The translations under genes were made by a program, and so were the position numbers. A DNA stretch of 64,000 nucleotides from Jaltomata sinuosa (Eukaryota; Streptophyta; Magnoliopsida; Solanales; Solanaceae): NCBI GenBank assembly GCA_003996215.1, contig QJPP01000286.1, positions 62,001-126,000 on the forward strand. Reading direction: 5' to 3'. A model generated the notes under the pieces. That model was not told where the DNA came from and did no database searches. It was given only the letters and a program-made list of their open reading frames with translations. Shown one piece after another: positions 47,801 through 57,912 of this stretch; position 1 is the stretch's first letter; every line of letters begins with the position of its first letter.

Positions 47801-48364
47801 TGTGACTGTTTATTTCTACTTTGCCTACTACTATTCTTTTACTTTATATGTGCCCAGTCGGCCTATGATACCTACTGAGTACCTTATGCTTCGCATTTGG
47901 TGCTCACCCTACCCCCCTGCATCTTCTGGTGTAGATCCTGGTATGGGTCATCGCCGTTAGAGCGCTGGAGACTCGTGCGGGCAACTGTTTTTGGATCATC
48001 CAGGCTGAGGGTGAGATCTTGGCGTTCAGAGCTTGACTTGATTTATATTTTGTATAATTTGTATTATGTTACTATTCATAGACAGCTTATGTATATATTT
48101 CTTTGGGCCCTTTTGTACTCCTGTTGTAGTTCGGCTCTTATATGCTTGATACCAGGTTTTGGGTTGGTTTAGCTTCCGCTTTGTATTTATATTACTCCGA
48201 TTATCCAGTTTATTCATCTTGTTCCCTTGCTTCCGCTTATTTATTTGTTCTTCCGCTTAAACTGTTAGAAAGTAGCCCATTACTAATCGTTTCGGGCTAC
48301 GGGGATTGGTTCGCCTACTGGGGGATTGTAGGTGCCATCATGACAGAAAAATCGAATCGTAACA
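44863..48364 (+). repeat. LTR-C: 3.5-kb solo LTR
   Basis: Starts tgtgatgacccctctggtc and ends atcgtaaca, with near-matching flanks ctagt (44858-44862) and ctagc (48365-48369). No primer-binding site, gag or pol adjoins it, so I read it as a solo LTR of a Del/Tekay-like long-LTR element. A TATA box, leader-like pyrimidine-rich text and a GC-rich palindrome cluster are inside. The many short ORFs here are chance frames. Confidence 0.68.
45538..45665 (+). promoter_or_regulatory. LTR-C promoter region: GCGCGATCGCGC palindromes and TATA box
   Basis: Perfect 12-base palindrome GCGCGATCGCGC at 45571-45582, degraded copies on both sides (gcgcaatcgcgc, gcgcgatagcac), and an inverted pair CAGCGCT/AGCGCTG at 45625-45631 and 45635-45641. 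Seventeen bases on, TATATAAA at 45658-45665, then a CT-rich start-site-like stretch (ttcaacattctctctcac). The promoter call rests on the TATA box and layout. Confidence 0.65.
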
Positions 48365-49260
48365 CTAGCGGTGAATGATTTAGTACTACAATTTTGATGG
48401 TGAAAGTAAAATTTTATAACGATTATTGTTATGAATTTCAACAGTGACAGTGATGACAATTTAATTTTGGTGAACATTGAAATTAATCTATTGGTGGTGG
48501 TGTAATTTTAATGTGGGTTTAGTGGTGGGTGTTGAATCTGTAGTGGTTCTTTGTAATATTTGATAGCGGCAATGATGGTGATGTGATTCCAATGATGGAT
48601 TTGATTATTGGTGTTGAATTTTGTGGTGGTTCTTTACTATTTTTGTGGTGACAATGGTGGTGATATGATTCCAATAGTGAATTTTAGTTGAATTTATCGT
48701 GATTGTTTGTAAGTTTTTTACGATAGTAGTGGTTGTCGAATAATTTTGGTGGTGAATTTAATTGTGCGTGGTGAAATCTATGGTGGTGGAGATGTGGATT
48801 TGGTGATGATGACAACAATGGTGGTGCTTTAATGGTGAATTTGATTGTGTATAGTGAAGAAGAAGTAATGGGTGTAACATGGATTTTCTTTTAAAAAAAA
48901 TCTGACATAGTAACTGATGTGGCAGTGACATGGTGATGACGTGGCACGAGTGTAAAACACCTTCAATTATGTGACTGGTTGTATGTGCGCTAGGGTGGAA
49001 ATAAATTCACTTTTAAGTAGTATATGTGTGTAATAGGTCGCCATAATAGTTTGTGTGTAATCGACTTTTCAGGACAAGTTCAGGGTGTATTTGATGTCTT
49101 TTCTCACAATTAAATGATAATTATGTATTTCAAATACATGTCATGCATTTATTAATGTGATATAAATATTTAATGCGGATAAATTTAATCCTAATATGCC
49201 ATTTGAGGTTAAAATAGGAAATTGTTCCTTATTCAAAGCCCTTGCCGAGGTTAAAATAGG
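48365..49260. repeat. Repeat X, copy 2
   Basis: 48387-48502 matches 19305-19424, 49105-49185 matches the tandem units at 19420-19797, and 49187-49245 matches 42928-43010, in the same order. The central 48503-49104 is a ggtggtg-rich, low-complexity stretch absent from copy 1. No supported gene. Confidence 0.72.
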
Positions 49261-49284
49261 AAATCTCTACTTTTACACTGTAAC

Positions 49285-50277
49285 TAGCAAATGTGGTCGA
49301 ATGCTGAGGAAAACGCCGAGAAGGGTAGAAGGCAGGCGAAGATGTCTTGTCAAAACAAACTATGGAGTTTGCAGATGTCATATACTGGTGAGTCGGAAGG
49401 ATTTCGTATCGATTTGTTCAAATTGCTCCGGTATAATAGATTGCCTACTTTTGAACGGCTAGGACTGTCCTCTCTCATCCACAGACGGCTTGCTTTACTT
49501 GTGGCGGTCTGCTCTTTTACGACTACAATTGTTATACGGCCGCAAGCGAATCTTCATTGCTCATACTTGGAGATCTCCACCCAGCATATCAACGGAACTG
49601 CGCAAGGTATAGATACAGTGTTATATTTATATATATATTTCTTTTCTTCTTTTTATAGGTTGTGGAGGACATGGCGAAAGCTAATGCTCTTAATGATCTA
49701 GTGCCATTAGTTGCTATTCAGCCGGGATTGGCTAAGAGAATGAGTGTGATCAAAGAAATAGCAAACCGTGTGTCAGAGCCTATACACAAGTCTTACAAAA
49801 TTGTTTTAGTAAATAAACCAGATTTTTCAGATGGAAAGTTTATAGTTTGTCAAATATTAAGAAAAAAGGGGGAATTTGAATTTGTAGTACGGGATTTTGT
49901 TCATAGCGGTAAGCCAAAAGATTGAAGCAAGAAAATGGATGAGAAAGATGCCATAACAAAGTTCAAACAAAAGTTTATGTTAAATACAGGGATAGAAAGT
50001 TGGGAGTCTTGGACATCTCTACCTATTCACCAACACACACAACATCCCACTTGTATCACTCACTCTTCTAGTCTAATACCGTTGATGATCGTAAGTTATT
50101 GTTTTGTTTTTGTTATTTGTAGTTAGTGTTGTAGTTACCTTTCTTTTCTTTAATTTGAAATTACTTTTTTTGCAGGATAATTCTTTGTATTCACAGATTA
50201 AGCGTAAGGATCTATCTGGAACAATCAATCGGATGCTTCCGGAGATGATTGAATATGCAAAGCGACCTTCGCCGCGA
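49285..50277 (+). pseudogene. Unrecognised spliced-looking gene remnant
   Basis: I do not recognise this with confidence. Two introns have good signals: 49607-49658 (AAG|gtatag ... ttttatag|GTTGTGG) and 50090-50175 (ATC|gtaagt ... tttttgcag|GAT). Joining across the first gives a helical stretch ending ELRK VVEDMAKANALNDL. The following peptide (KSYKIVLV, GKFIVCQIL, FVVRDFVHSGK, then DAITKFKQKFMLNTGIESWE) has the spacing of a WGR domain, found in poly(ADP-ribose) polymerases, but the signature Trp-Gly-Arg is not present and a TGA (49923-49925) breaks the frame. The last exon reads DNSLYSQIKRKDLSGTINRM to a stop at 50275-50277. It is either a decayed PARP-like fragment or an unrelated gene scrap. 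Confidence 0.35.
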
Positions 50278-50497
50278 ACGTAATTTCCATTATGTTTCTT
50301 TGAGTTCTACGTTATATTCCCAACCACGACGATCCATGCCACAGTTAGAACATACCCTAAAAAATGAAAAATGCAAGAAAATAGTGTGTCGGTTCACACT
50401 TGTGTCACATGTCTGTCTGCTTTGTGTCTGAAACCAATACACAACATCGACATTTTAGTGTCTGTGCTTCAAAGATCTGAAGCTTATCGGCACCCTA

Positions 50498-50612
50498 AGT
50501 AGTGCTCCCATCAAGGGACTACCGAAAACAACCTTTCTACCCCATAAGGGTAGGGGTAACGTCTACGTACATCTCATCCTCCCCAGACATCAACTATGTG
50601 GGATGCTTGCAT
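50498..50612 (+). mobile_element. Au/SolS-type SINE fragment
   Basis: Contains taccccataagggtaggggtaa, cgtctacgtacatct and cctccccagacatcaactatgtgggat, the 3' body of the tRNA-derived SINE family common in nightshades. The tRNA-like 5' head and the terminal gttgtt tail are missing. Confidence 0.7.
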
Positions 50613-51547
50613 TGTACCCTTGGATTTTCAGTTGAGAAACAGCGAGGCTAGTAAGATCGTCTCTTCTCTGAATCTCTGAGTTCTCATCCCAATTCTGTAT
50701 CAGTCTAATTCTCATCCCCTTCTTACTTGTTACTTTGTAATTCCAGTTTGTTATTCTATATAAACAGTCAGTTCTGTTGAATGAAAGTTGTCTATTTTCG
50801 GTTTGTTTCAAGGCCTGTTTTGATGTTTTCTGATATCTGCTTATCTGTGTATCTAATAGATTTTTCTATGACAATGCAGGTTGTTTGCGGAAAATGATGT
50901 TTAACTTACATTTGACATGTTGCTTCTTATATTACTCGCCGGAAGCTGGTTATGCAAGCATTTTGAAGAAAGCTTACTATAGCTCAGGCTGATTTCTCTA
51001 AATTTTATTTTGGGGGTTAGTAATGCTCTAGAAGTTTCAAGTACTTGAATTCTAACATTAGGTATTTGATGAATGTAGTTCTAATGTGATTGCTATTGCA
51101 TAGATATATGACTTGGTTCTATGTATTAGGTTTTGGATTTACATTAGTATATATCCTATAATGGTACTGACTGAAGAATATTGACTCCCCCCCCCACCCA
51201 CCCAAATCACATTTTCTTTCTTTCATAGTTCCAATTTTCTCTCTTCATATTGTTGATGCATTTGCAACTCTTCTAATTGCTTGCTCAAAAACAAAGTAAA
51301 AAAGAACTTTTATCAACTCTTCAAACCATTGTCTTTCTGAGGAAATGATATCTGGTTATTTACAATGTACAGAGTATTTTGGAGAGTATTTCTATTTGGT
51401 CAAGGCTTAGCTTCTACTATTACTCAAAATTACTTTTTCTTTTTTAAAAGCTATTGGAAACAACAGCATGTTGTTTTTTCCTAAAATAACCACTTTCAGC
51501 TTTTCAAAAGTTTGGCTAAATATGCTATAGAAGGGGTAAAACATTTA
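50613..51547. other. Non-coding interval, possible LTR trace
   Basis: No gene. 50640-50830 has a TATA box (tctatataaac at 50755-50765) and copia-LTR-like text, but no partner LTR or primer-binding site, so I do not call an element. A C-run of nine lies at 51186-51194. Confidence 0.4.
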
Positions 51548-51763
51548 CTCTCTCCGTCCATCAAAGACTTGTCTAGTATACTAAAAATAGTTGTCCAGTT
51601 TGAAATATCAAGCGATAATTTACTATTTTGTGTCTATTTTACCCTTGTTATTAACTAATAGTCATTACTCAATGCATTTCTCAAAGGGTGTGATAGTAAA
51701 ATTACATTTTTATTTATTGCTTCTTAAGGGGTGTGCCAAGTCAAACATGAACAAGTGAGGAAG
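51548..51763. mobile_element. Stowaway-like MITE
   Basis: Ends are ctctctccgtccatcaaagacttg and its imperfect inverse (cttcctcacttgttcatgtttgact read on the other strand), flanked by TA on both sides (51546-51547, 51764-51765). The ctccctccgtc-type terminus and TA target are diagnostic of Stowaway/mariner MITEs. 216 bases, no coding capacity. Confidence 0.78.
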
Positions 51764-52234
51764 TACTATTATCAAAAAAAGTTTTTCATTTTCAATGCTC
51801 GACGTTGTCTCAATTAAGGTATCTTATTTATTTAAAATTAATTCATCTTATTCGACCGCATGAAATGTGTTCTTTATATGAATTTTATCACTTAAGTCAA
51901 TATTGTACTCTTCACTTTACTTGTGATATGTCATCATCAACATAAAGGCATACCCATGCATCAAGTTGGGGCGTCACGTCTTGTGAAATATGTCATTTAA
52001 GGATTTGCAATTGACATGCTATAGTTATACGTTCACCTTTTTTGTTATCGCTTTGTCCTTCTAGAGTTGGACAATCAGTTAGTAGATTCACTCTCTTTTG
52101 CTCAGTAAACTGATGGAGCATTTCCTCAAAAGGATACTTGTAACAAAAAAAAAAAAAACTGCATGTCAAAAAGGCTAGTTTACAAATATTTATTGATGAA
52201 ACTCCAAAAAAAAGAAAAGAAAAAGAAGGGTCAA
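51764..52234. other. Non-coding, 3' flank of LACS9-like pseudogene
   Basis: AT-rich with poly(A) runs near 52145 and 52206; nothing recognisable. Confidence 0.5.
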
Positions 52235-53858
52235 TCATGAGGAATATAACTGAGCTAGTTCAATTGAGAAGGCCTTCTTAATGACATCCCTCTTGAGCTT
52301 CAATGCTGCAGTAACAAGGCCAGATTCTGGTGTCCATGCTTCCGGCAGCAACTTGATCTTCGATGGGATCTCAAACATTTCCACTATTGAGTTGCTAAAT
52401 CATCTGCAATTCATGCTTAAATAAAGGAATGTAAAAGGGAAAGGAAGAGAAGAAAATACCTTCACTAAGGAAGCATACACCTCTTTGATGGTTTCTTCCT
52501 TGTGACATAACTCTTGAAAATCGCCAAAGTTAATTCCGTGCTTCCTAGCCCAGTCTTCAACAGCAGCCTGTGCGGCCACCCTCGATCTGCACATGACATA
52601 TCAACCCCCACATGAGTGAATGAACAAAAAAAAAAAGTGGGGAGTTGGGGTAGTGAAACGAGGAGAATTTCATCTACCAATGTGCATACATAAAATACTA
52701 GATCGCACCTTCCCCAAGGAAACATATTTCTTCCGATCAATGATCTCAAGGCAGCCGTCTCCATGAAATTGCCCTATGTCACCTGTGTAGAACCAACTCA
52801 TTCCTCTCTCGTCAACCTTAGTACAGCAAAAAGAATCATTACAATTTATAAATCGACCAGTCACACCTGTAACATGAATACTCATCAGAGCATACAATTT
52901 TAGAGCAATAAGTACCTTGTACACTTGTTTCGTCTTCTCCTCATTTTTGAAATATCCAACGGAAGTCCACCAATAACAATTTCACCTCGAGGCATTGGGC
53001 AATCACTTGTTAGATATCCACCCTCAGCCCAATCTATCAACTACAGATGAAAGTACTACATTAATTTAGAGTGTTATCTGGTGAGAGCTAAAAAGATTGA
53101 TTCAGAAGCTATTATAGGAGCTGTTAGAGTTTCTCATGACTTGAACAACAAAAAAGGTTTGGAAAGCAAGAAGACCAAAATGTAACAAAGGGGGAAAAAG
53201 AACGGAGATTTTAAATACAATTTTTGTGATAGATGTTGCCGATGGATCATGATCAAGTACACTATCAACTTACAACGGAACCATCTGAAACTTAAATCAT
53301 ATAAAGATAGGCATGGGAACAAGAGCATTACATAAAAGATAAAAAGAAAACAACAGGATTTAACAAATAAATATTAGAGATGTACGAAACAAGATTAATA
53401 CAATGCTTTCTGAAAGTTTGAAATGCATAATTCTTGACCTGAAAATGGGGTAATTTTTCCTAGTTGCATAATTATCTCCTACTCTGTCAACTTACATCTA
53501 AAACTTAAACCATATAAAATAGGCACAGGAACAAGAGCATTACATAAAAGATAAAATGCAAACCACAGAACTTAACAAATAAATGTGAGAGATGTATATA
53601 ATAAGATTAGTGCAATGCTTTAAAAAAAATTGAAATGCATAATTCTTAACCTGAAAATGGGGTAATTCTCTCCTATTTGGTCAGACGAATGGAGTAATGA
53701 CTCTGCTTATTCTACTTTACCTTGATGTACGAGCAAGGAAGTGGAGGACCAACACGTCCAACAGAAGTATCATCATAATCACTAAATGTTCCACCAGCAC
53801 AGGTCTCAGTAAGACCATAACCTTGGCCTATTGGAGCACTAAGGAAAATAAACCAAGT

Positions 53859-54236
53859 AACATGAGAAGTCTGCAGAAAAAAAAATGCTAGCAAGAAGAG
53901 ATGATTGCTTCTTACTATGTAGTGCTGCATATTATTTGTCACCGTTGTTGTTGACAATAATTTTGTAAAGTATCAATTTAACCCACAACAAAAAATGTCT
54001 ATTTTCATGGAGGTGAATTCCTTGATTAAAGCATCATGCTTTTTATTAACATGAGAAGTCTGCAGAAAAAAAAATGCTAGCAAGAAGAGATGATTGCTTC
54101 TTACTATGTAAAGCTGCATATTATTTGTCACCGTTGTTGTTGACAATAATTTTGTAAAGTATCAATTTAACCCATAACAAAAAATGTCTATTTTCATGGA
54201 GGTGAATTCCTTGATTAAAGCATCATGCTTTTTATT
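53859..54236. repeat. 189-bp tandem duplication in a LACS9-like intron
   Basis: 53859-54047 and 54048-54236 are almost identical (acatgagaagtctgcag ... gcatcatgctttttatta), differing at about three positions. The first copy begins right beside the exon at 53838. Confidence 0.93.
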
Positions 54237-55071
54237 AAGTACCATAGAATTTCATCATTCAAGTAATTTCAGATGCTAGTTATTAAACAAAGAGTGAACA
54301 CAAGAAAACAAATGGCCACTCTAAAAGTCTAAAGGTTAGGTTTTCTCAGGATTCTCTTCCTACCATCCAGCAGACAGGTAAGGCAGATATATACATCATT
54401 AGAAGCAGCAGATAGACAAACATCAACAATCGTTACGTTGAAGTTTCGTTAAATTGGACACTTCAAATATAACGGCAAAGAGAACCTAAGTGGCAGAACA
54501 AACCCCCCCAAGGGACATCATCAAGTGTTCTTTGGACACTTTACAATAGAACATTTAGTGAAAACTACAACCTAAGGAGAGGAGTAAAACTTCTAATGGA
54601 AAGATAGCAACAAGAGTTCCTATTTCCGCCACAAAAACTACCCAACTTTTTAGTACGTTGTTTATAGACAGTTCGGTAAGAAGGTGCAAAGTGGTGAGAT
54701 TTCCTGTATGCATCAGAATGTTGAAAGAGATTATGTGCAGCCAGATGCCCAGATCAACCTGGAGACTATAAGAAACAGGCGGTATTGAAGTTGAGAAGAT
54801 TACTCTTGTTGCCAATCTAATTTCAACAAAGTGGTAAACTCATTATACAATGCGTATATCAAGAAAACACTTCAGACCATCAACTCAATGGCTTATGGAT
54901 CATGCTAAGAGGTCAACTAGAACTTTATTTATTAGTTTCATTTGGTATTAAACTAGTGAATCCCTTAGATCATCATCTTCTGGGGTGAGAGGTCAAAATT
55001 ACTACAATGAGAAATGTCCATATTGAGCTTTCAGATCCTTCATGTGGGGGTATAGTTTTGGAGTTACTCAC
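54237..55071. other. LACS9-like intron sequence
   Basis: Between exons 3 and 4 of the pseudogene. The open frames here lack any homology that I recognise; no nested element seen. Confidence 0.5.
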
Positions 55072-55807
55072 CCAAGGCATATGTTGATAAATCGCTGAGT
55101 ATCTCCAGAGAGAGGAGCTCCTCCTGACAGGATAGAACGGATACGGCCGCCAAGAATTGCTTGAACCTTCTTAAACACTAAAAAGTTCCAGAAATGTCTT
55201 TCTAATCCCCAAGCTCCAAGCTAATTACCATTAATTGCAGACAGTCTACGAGAATACGCCAAATCAAACAGCTTTTTGGATAATCCGCCTGCAGCATCTA
55301 CCTGAGTTTTACCAATGTTAGTTTCATGTATCAACAGCACGTAATACGTATGCAGAAGCAACCAAATGAACTAAGAAAATATATACTTTAAGTCCTCAGT
55401 TATACCTTTTTACGCACACCATCTTGAACCTGATCAAGAATTGCTGGGACAGCTGCCATCACAGTTGGGCTTAACATAGAGGCATCCCCTTTAGTTCCTT
55501 TCTTTATCTTATTTGAAGTATCAGTAAGGGTCAGAGGAGAACCATATCCTATAGAACCACCAATCCCAGGTACCACGGTCTGCAGAAAATATCAAATTTT
55601 TAATTTAATCGAAACAAAGTAAAGACGTGAATAAATCATACGCCCAACAAATTTGATCAAACATTGGCACATCACCTCTGCTGCAAGCTCGAGAATATGA
55701 GCAAGAGGCAGGTATGCTAAGTAAACATCCTTGCTTCCAAGACCGGGTACAATTGTCAGAACAGCAGAAGCTGTAGCTAGAACATTCTTCTGTGTTATCA
55801 TCACACC

Positions 55808-56056
55808 CTGTGCACCAGATAAAATGTTAGTGATTTTGTAATGACTGTTAACTTTTTCTTCCTAGATAATTTCTTGACTCATGGGTGCACGAGGAAAAAA
55901 AGGTGGAATAAAGCTAGAAAAATCTCATTTTCCTAGTACAAGGTGGCGAACATTTTAAGTATTTCCTACGCCTTTACCGTGAAGATGTTGAATTAAAACA
56001 AGTATAAGAAAATCCTGAGTCTCTATTATATTTGTTGTTACGTGTGTCTCAAGATC
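55808..56056. other. Upstream remnant of LACS9-like locus
   Basis: Presumably the intron before exon GVMITQ (acceptor gtgcacag). It ends at the copia LTR; no further LACS exon appears upstream in the window. Confidence 0.5.
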
Positions 56057-57433
56057 TGTTAGGAATGGGTCAAAGTTCTTAGCAGATTTTTAGGATAGCA
56101 GTTCTTTTCTTTAGTCATTATCCTAGTTATAGCGGTTCCTATTTTCTAGGCATGTATGCAGTCTTTTAGCAGCCCATTTTCTATTTCAGTTGTACTGCTC
56201 CTCTATTTATTCAGATAGCTTGAAGTTTCAATAAAATTAGTTCTTCCAATTAAATTCATCTTGCTGCTTCAGTTTATTAACATTGGTATCAGAGCCCTAC
56301 TTCTTAAGGGACTTGTGAGAGACTTGCGAGGTTTTTTTTCTGAGTGTTTATCCAAAACTGTTGCTGCAAAACACCATTAAAACAATGGAGAATGCAGGTT
56401 CTTTTTTTGCTATGGCTCCACCAGTTTTCGACGGAGAAAACTACCAAGCCTGGCCAGTGAAAATGCAAGCTTATTTGGAGGCTTGCGATTTGTGGGAGGC
56501 TGTCGAGGAAGACTACGAAGTGCTTCCTCTTCCGGGGAATCCAACTATGGCTCAGATTAAAACTCGGAAGGAAAGGAAGACAACAAAATCCAAAGCTAAA
56601 TCCTATCTTTTTTCTGCAGTTTCTGCCACCATTTTCAGCAGAATAATGACATGTAAGTCGGCCAAAGAAATTTGGGATTTCCTCAAGAAAGAGTACGAGG
56701 GAGATGAAAGAATCAAAGGAATGAAAGTACTGAACTTGATCAGAGAATTCGAGATGCAGCGAATGAAGGAATCCAAAACCATTTAGGATTATTCTGACAG
56801 GTTACTTGGAATTGCAATTAAGGTAAGGATACTTGGAACTGAACTTAATGACAATAGAATAGTTCAAAAGTTACTTGTAACTTTACCTGAGAGATATGAG
56901 GCAATTATTGCTTCATTGGAGAATACTAAAGATCTATCAAAGCTTAGCTTGGCAGAGTTATTGAGTGCTCTGCAGGCACAAGAACAATGAAGGATGATGA
57001 GGCAAGAAGGATCCATTGAGGGAGCCCTGCAAGCCAAGTTGCAGCTTGGTTCAGGATTTGCCAGGGGGAATAAAGGAAAAGGAAAGAAAGGAAATTATGG
57101 AAACTACGAAGCTACATCTGCAAGAAATAATGCCACTGCCACCAGTAACAACAAAGAAGGCAAATATCCTCCTTGTCAACATTGTGGGAGGAGAAATCAT
57201 CCACACTTCAAGTGTTGGAGAAAGCCTGATATGAAATGCCGAAAGTGTCAAAAGCGTGGTCATGCCGAGATTATCTGCAAAGAGAAAGGTTTACAGCAAC
57301 AAAATGAAGCACAAATTGCAGACCAAGAACAAGAAAAGCAATTGTTTGTGGCCACCTGTTACGCAAGCAAAAGCTCTAGTGAAAGTTGGCTTATTGATAG
57401 TGGTTGTACGAACCACATGACCAGTGATGAAAG
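56057..57433 (+). mobile_element. Copia-type element, 5' part only
   Basis: LTR 56057-56282 (tgttaggaatggg...ttaaca, 226 bases), primer-binding site tggtatcagagcc at 56284-56296, then gag and the first residues of protease. Everything beyond about 57433 is replaced by other sequence; no 3' LTR is visible. It starts 250 bases upstream of the last LACS9-like exon, in the opposite orientation. Confidence 0.85.
56385..57433 (+). pseudogene. Copia gag and protease start
   Basis: Gag of a Ty1/copia element. ATG 56385 follows the primer-binding site by about 90 bases. It contains the UBN2/Retrotran_gag_2-type capsid (FDGENYQAWPVKMQAYLEAC, IWDFLKKEYEGDERIKGMKV, SDRLLGIAIKVRILG, LLVTLPERYEAIIASLE). 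Two zinc knuckles follow: CQHCGRRNHPHFKC and CRKCQKRGHAEIIC (both C-x2-C-x4-H-x4-C, 57175-57285). The protease site WLIDSGCTNHMTSD ends it at 57385-57430. Two in-frame stops, TAG 56784-56786 and TGA 56988-56990. Having two knuckles and a DSGCTNHM box places it in the copia group with confidence; the lineage is not assigned. Confidence 0.9.
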
Positions 57434-57596
57434 GGTATGGTATGGTATATACCGAATTACCATACCGAACTAAAATTTTTGATGCCGTGATTTTGATATT
57501 ATGATATTTGATATGGTATATGGTATACATTTTAAATATTTTTTATATTCAGTATGGTATTCAATATTTATAAATAACATACCGAAATACCGAATA
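57434..57596. mobile_element. Short GGTATGG-rich element between copia and Gypsy-D
   Basis: AT-rich, starting ggtatggtatggtatataccg and ending accgaaataccgaatacc, with roughly inverted ends (ggtatNgNtggtat). It looks like one of the small terminal-inverted-repeat elements built from ggtat/ataccg words. No clear target-site copy; boundaries within about 10 bases. Confidence 0.45.
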
Positions 57597-57840
57597 CCAG
57601 CGATACCATAGGGATGGGGACTACATCATCAAGTTGGATGAGGTACTTTTCCATATGGATCTTCGTTATGAAGAGGAACCAATTTTGATTCTTGCTCGGG
57701 ATGTCCAGAAATTGAGGACGAAGGTGATTAATATGGTAAAGTTTCAATGGAAGCATCGTCCGGTTGAGGAAGCCACTTGAGAAACCGAGAAGGACATGCG
57801 GGACAAGTACCCTCACTTGTTTGAGGATTCAGGTACTACA
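57597..57840 (+). pseudogene. Gypsy-D chromodomain fragment
   Basis: The C-terminal end of a chromovirus integrase: YIIKLDEVLFH, DLRYEEEPILILARDVQKLR, VKFQWKHRPVEEAT, then a TGA (57778-57780) where relatives have Trp, then ETEKDMRDKYPHLFED. It matches the same region of Gypsy-B (24990-25240). The rest of pol and gag is missing upstream. Confidence 0.85.
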
Positions 57841-57912
57841 CTTTCCTTCATTTATTTTTGTAATTTCGGGCTTGATCATTCGGGGATGAACGATGGGTAA
57901 ATTGGTATCTGT

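Larger units (their letters stand above)
52235..55807 (-). pseudogene. LACS9: LACS9-like long-chain acyl-CoA synthetase pseudogene, 5'-truncated
   Basis: Intact relatives activate fatty acids to acyl-CoA with ATP; Arabidopsis LACS9 is at the plastid envelope. Eight exons with GT-AG borders can be placed: 55807-55676 (GVMITQKNVLA, YLAYLPLAHILELAAE), 55579-55406 (IGYGSPLTLTDTSNKIKKGT), 55301-55072 (LSGGAPLSGDTQRFINIC), 53838-53721 (GQGYGLTETCAGGTFSDYDD), 53040-52916 (GGYLTSDCPMPRGEIVIGG), 52816-52709 (MSWFYTGDIGQFHGDGCLEI), 52586-52460, and 52403-52235 (LLPEAWTPESGLVTAALKLK, stop). Lesions: TAG at 55221-55223 where Trp is expected; a frameshift after EIVIGG; loss of DIVKLQHGE between IDRKK and YVSLGKV; loss of about 27 codons before exon 7. 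The half before GVM, with the ATP-binding TSGSTGLPKG motif, is absent; a copia LTR begins 250 bases upstream. Confidence 0.9.

Noticed and set aside
44863..48364. LTR-C as a protein-coding region
   Set aside because: Many short frames on both strands without domains; the ends and flanks fit a solo LTR.
49285..49925. Confident PARP call
   Set aside because: The Trp-Gly-Arg signature and the catalytic domain are missing; similarity is in spacing only.
50640..50830. Solo copia LTR
   Set aside because: TATA box and style fit, but I could not find matching ends or a target-site copy.
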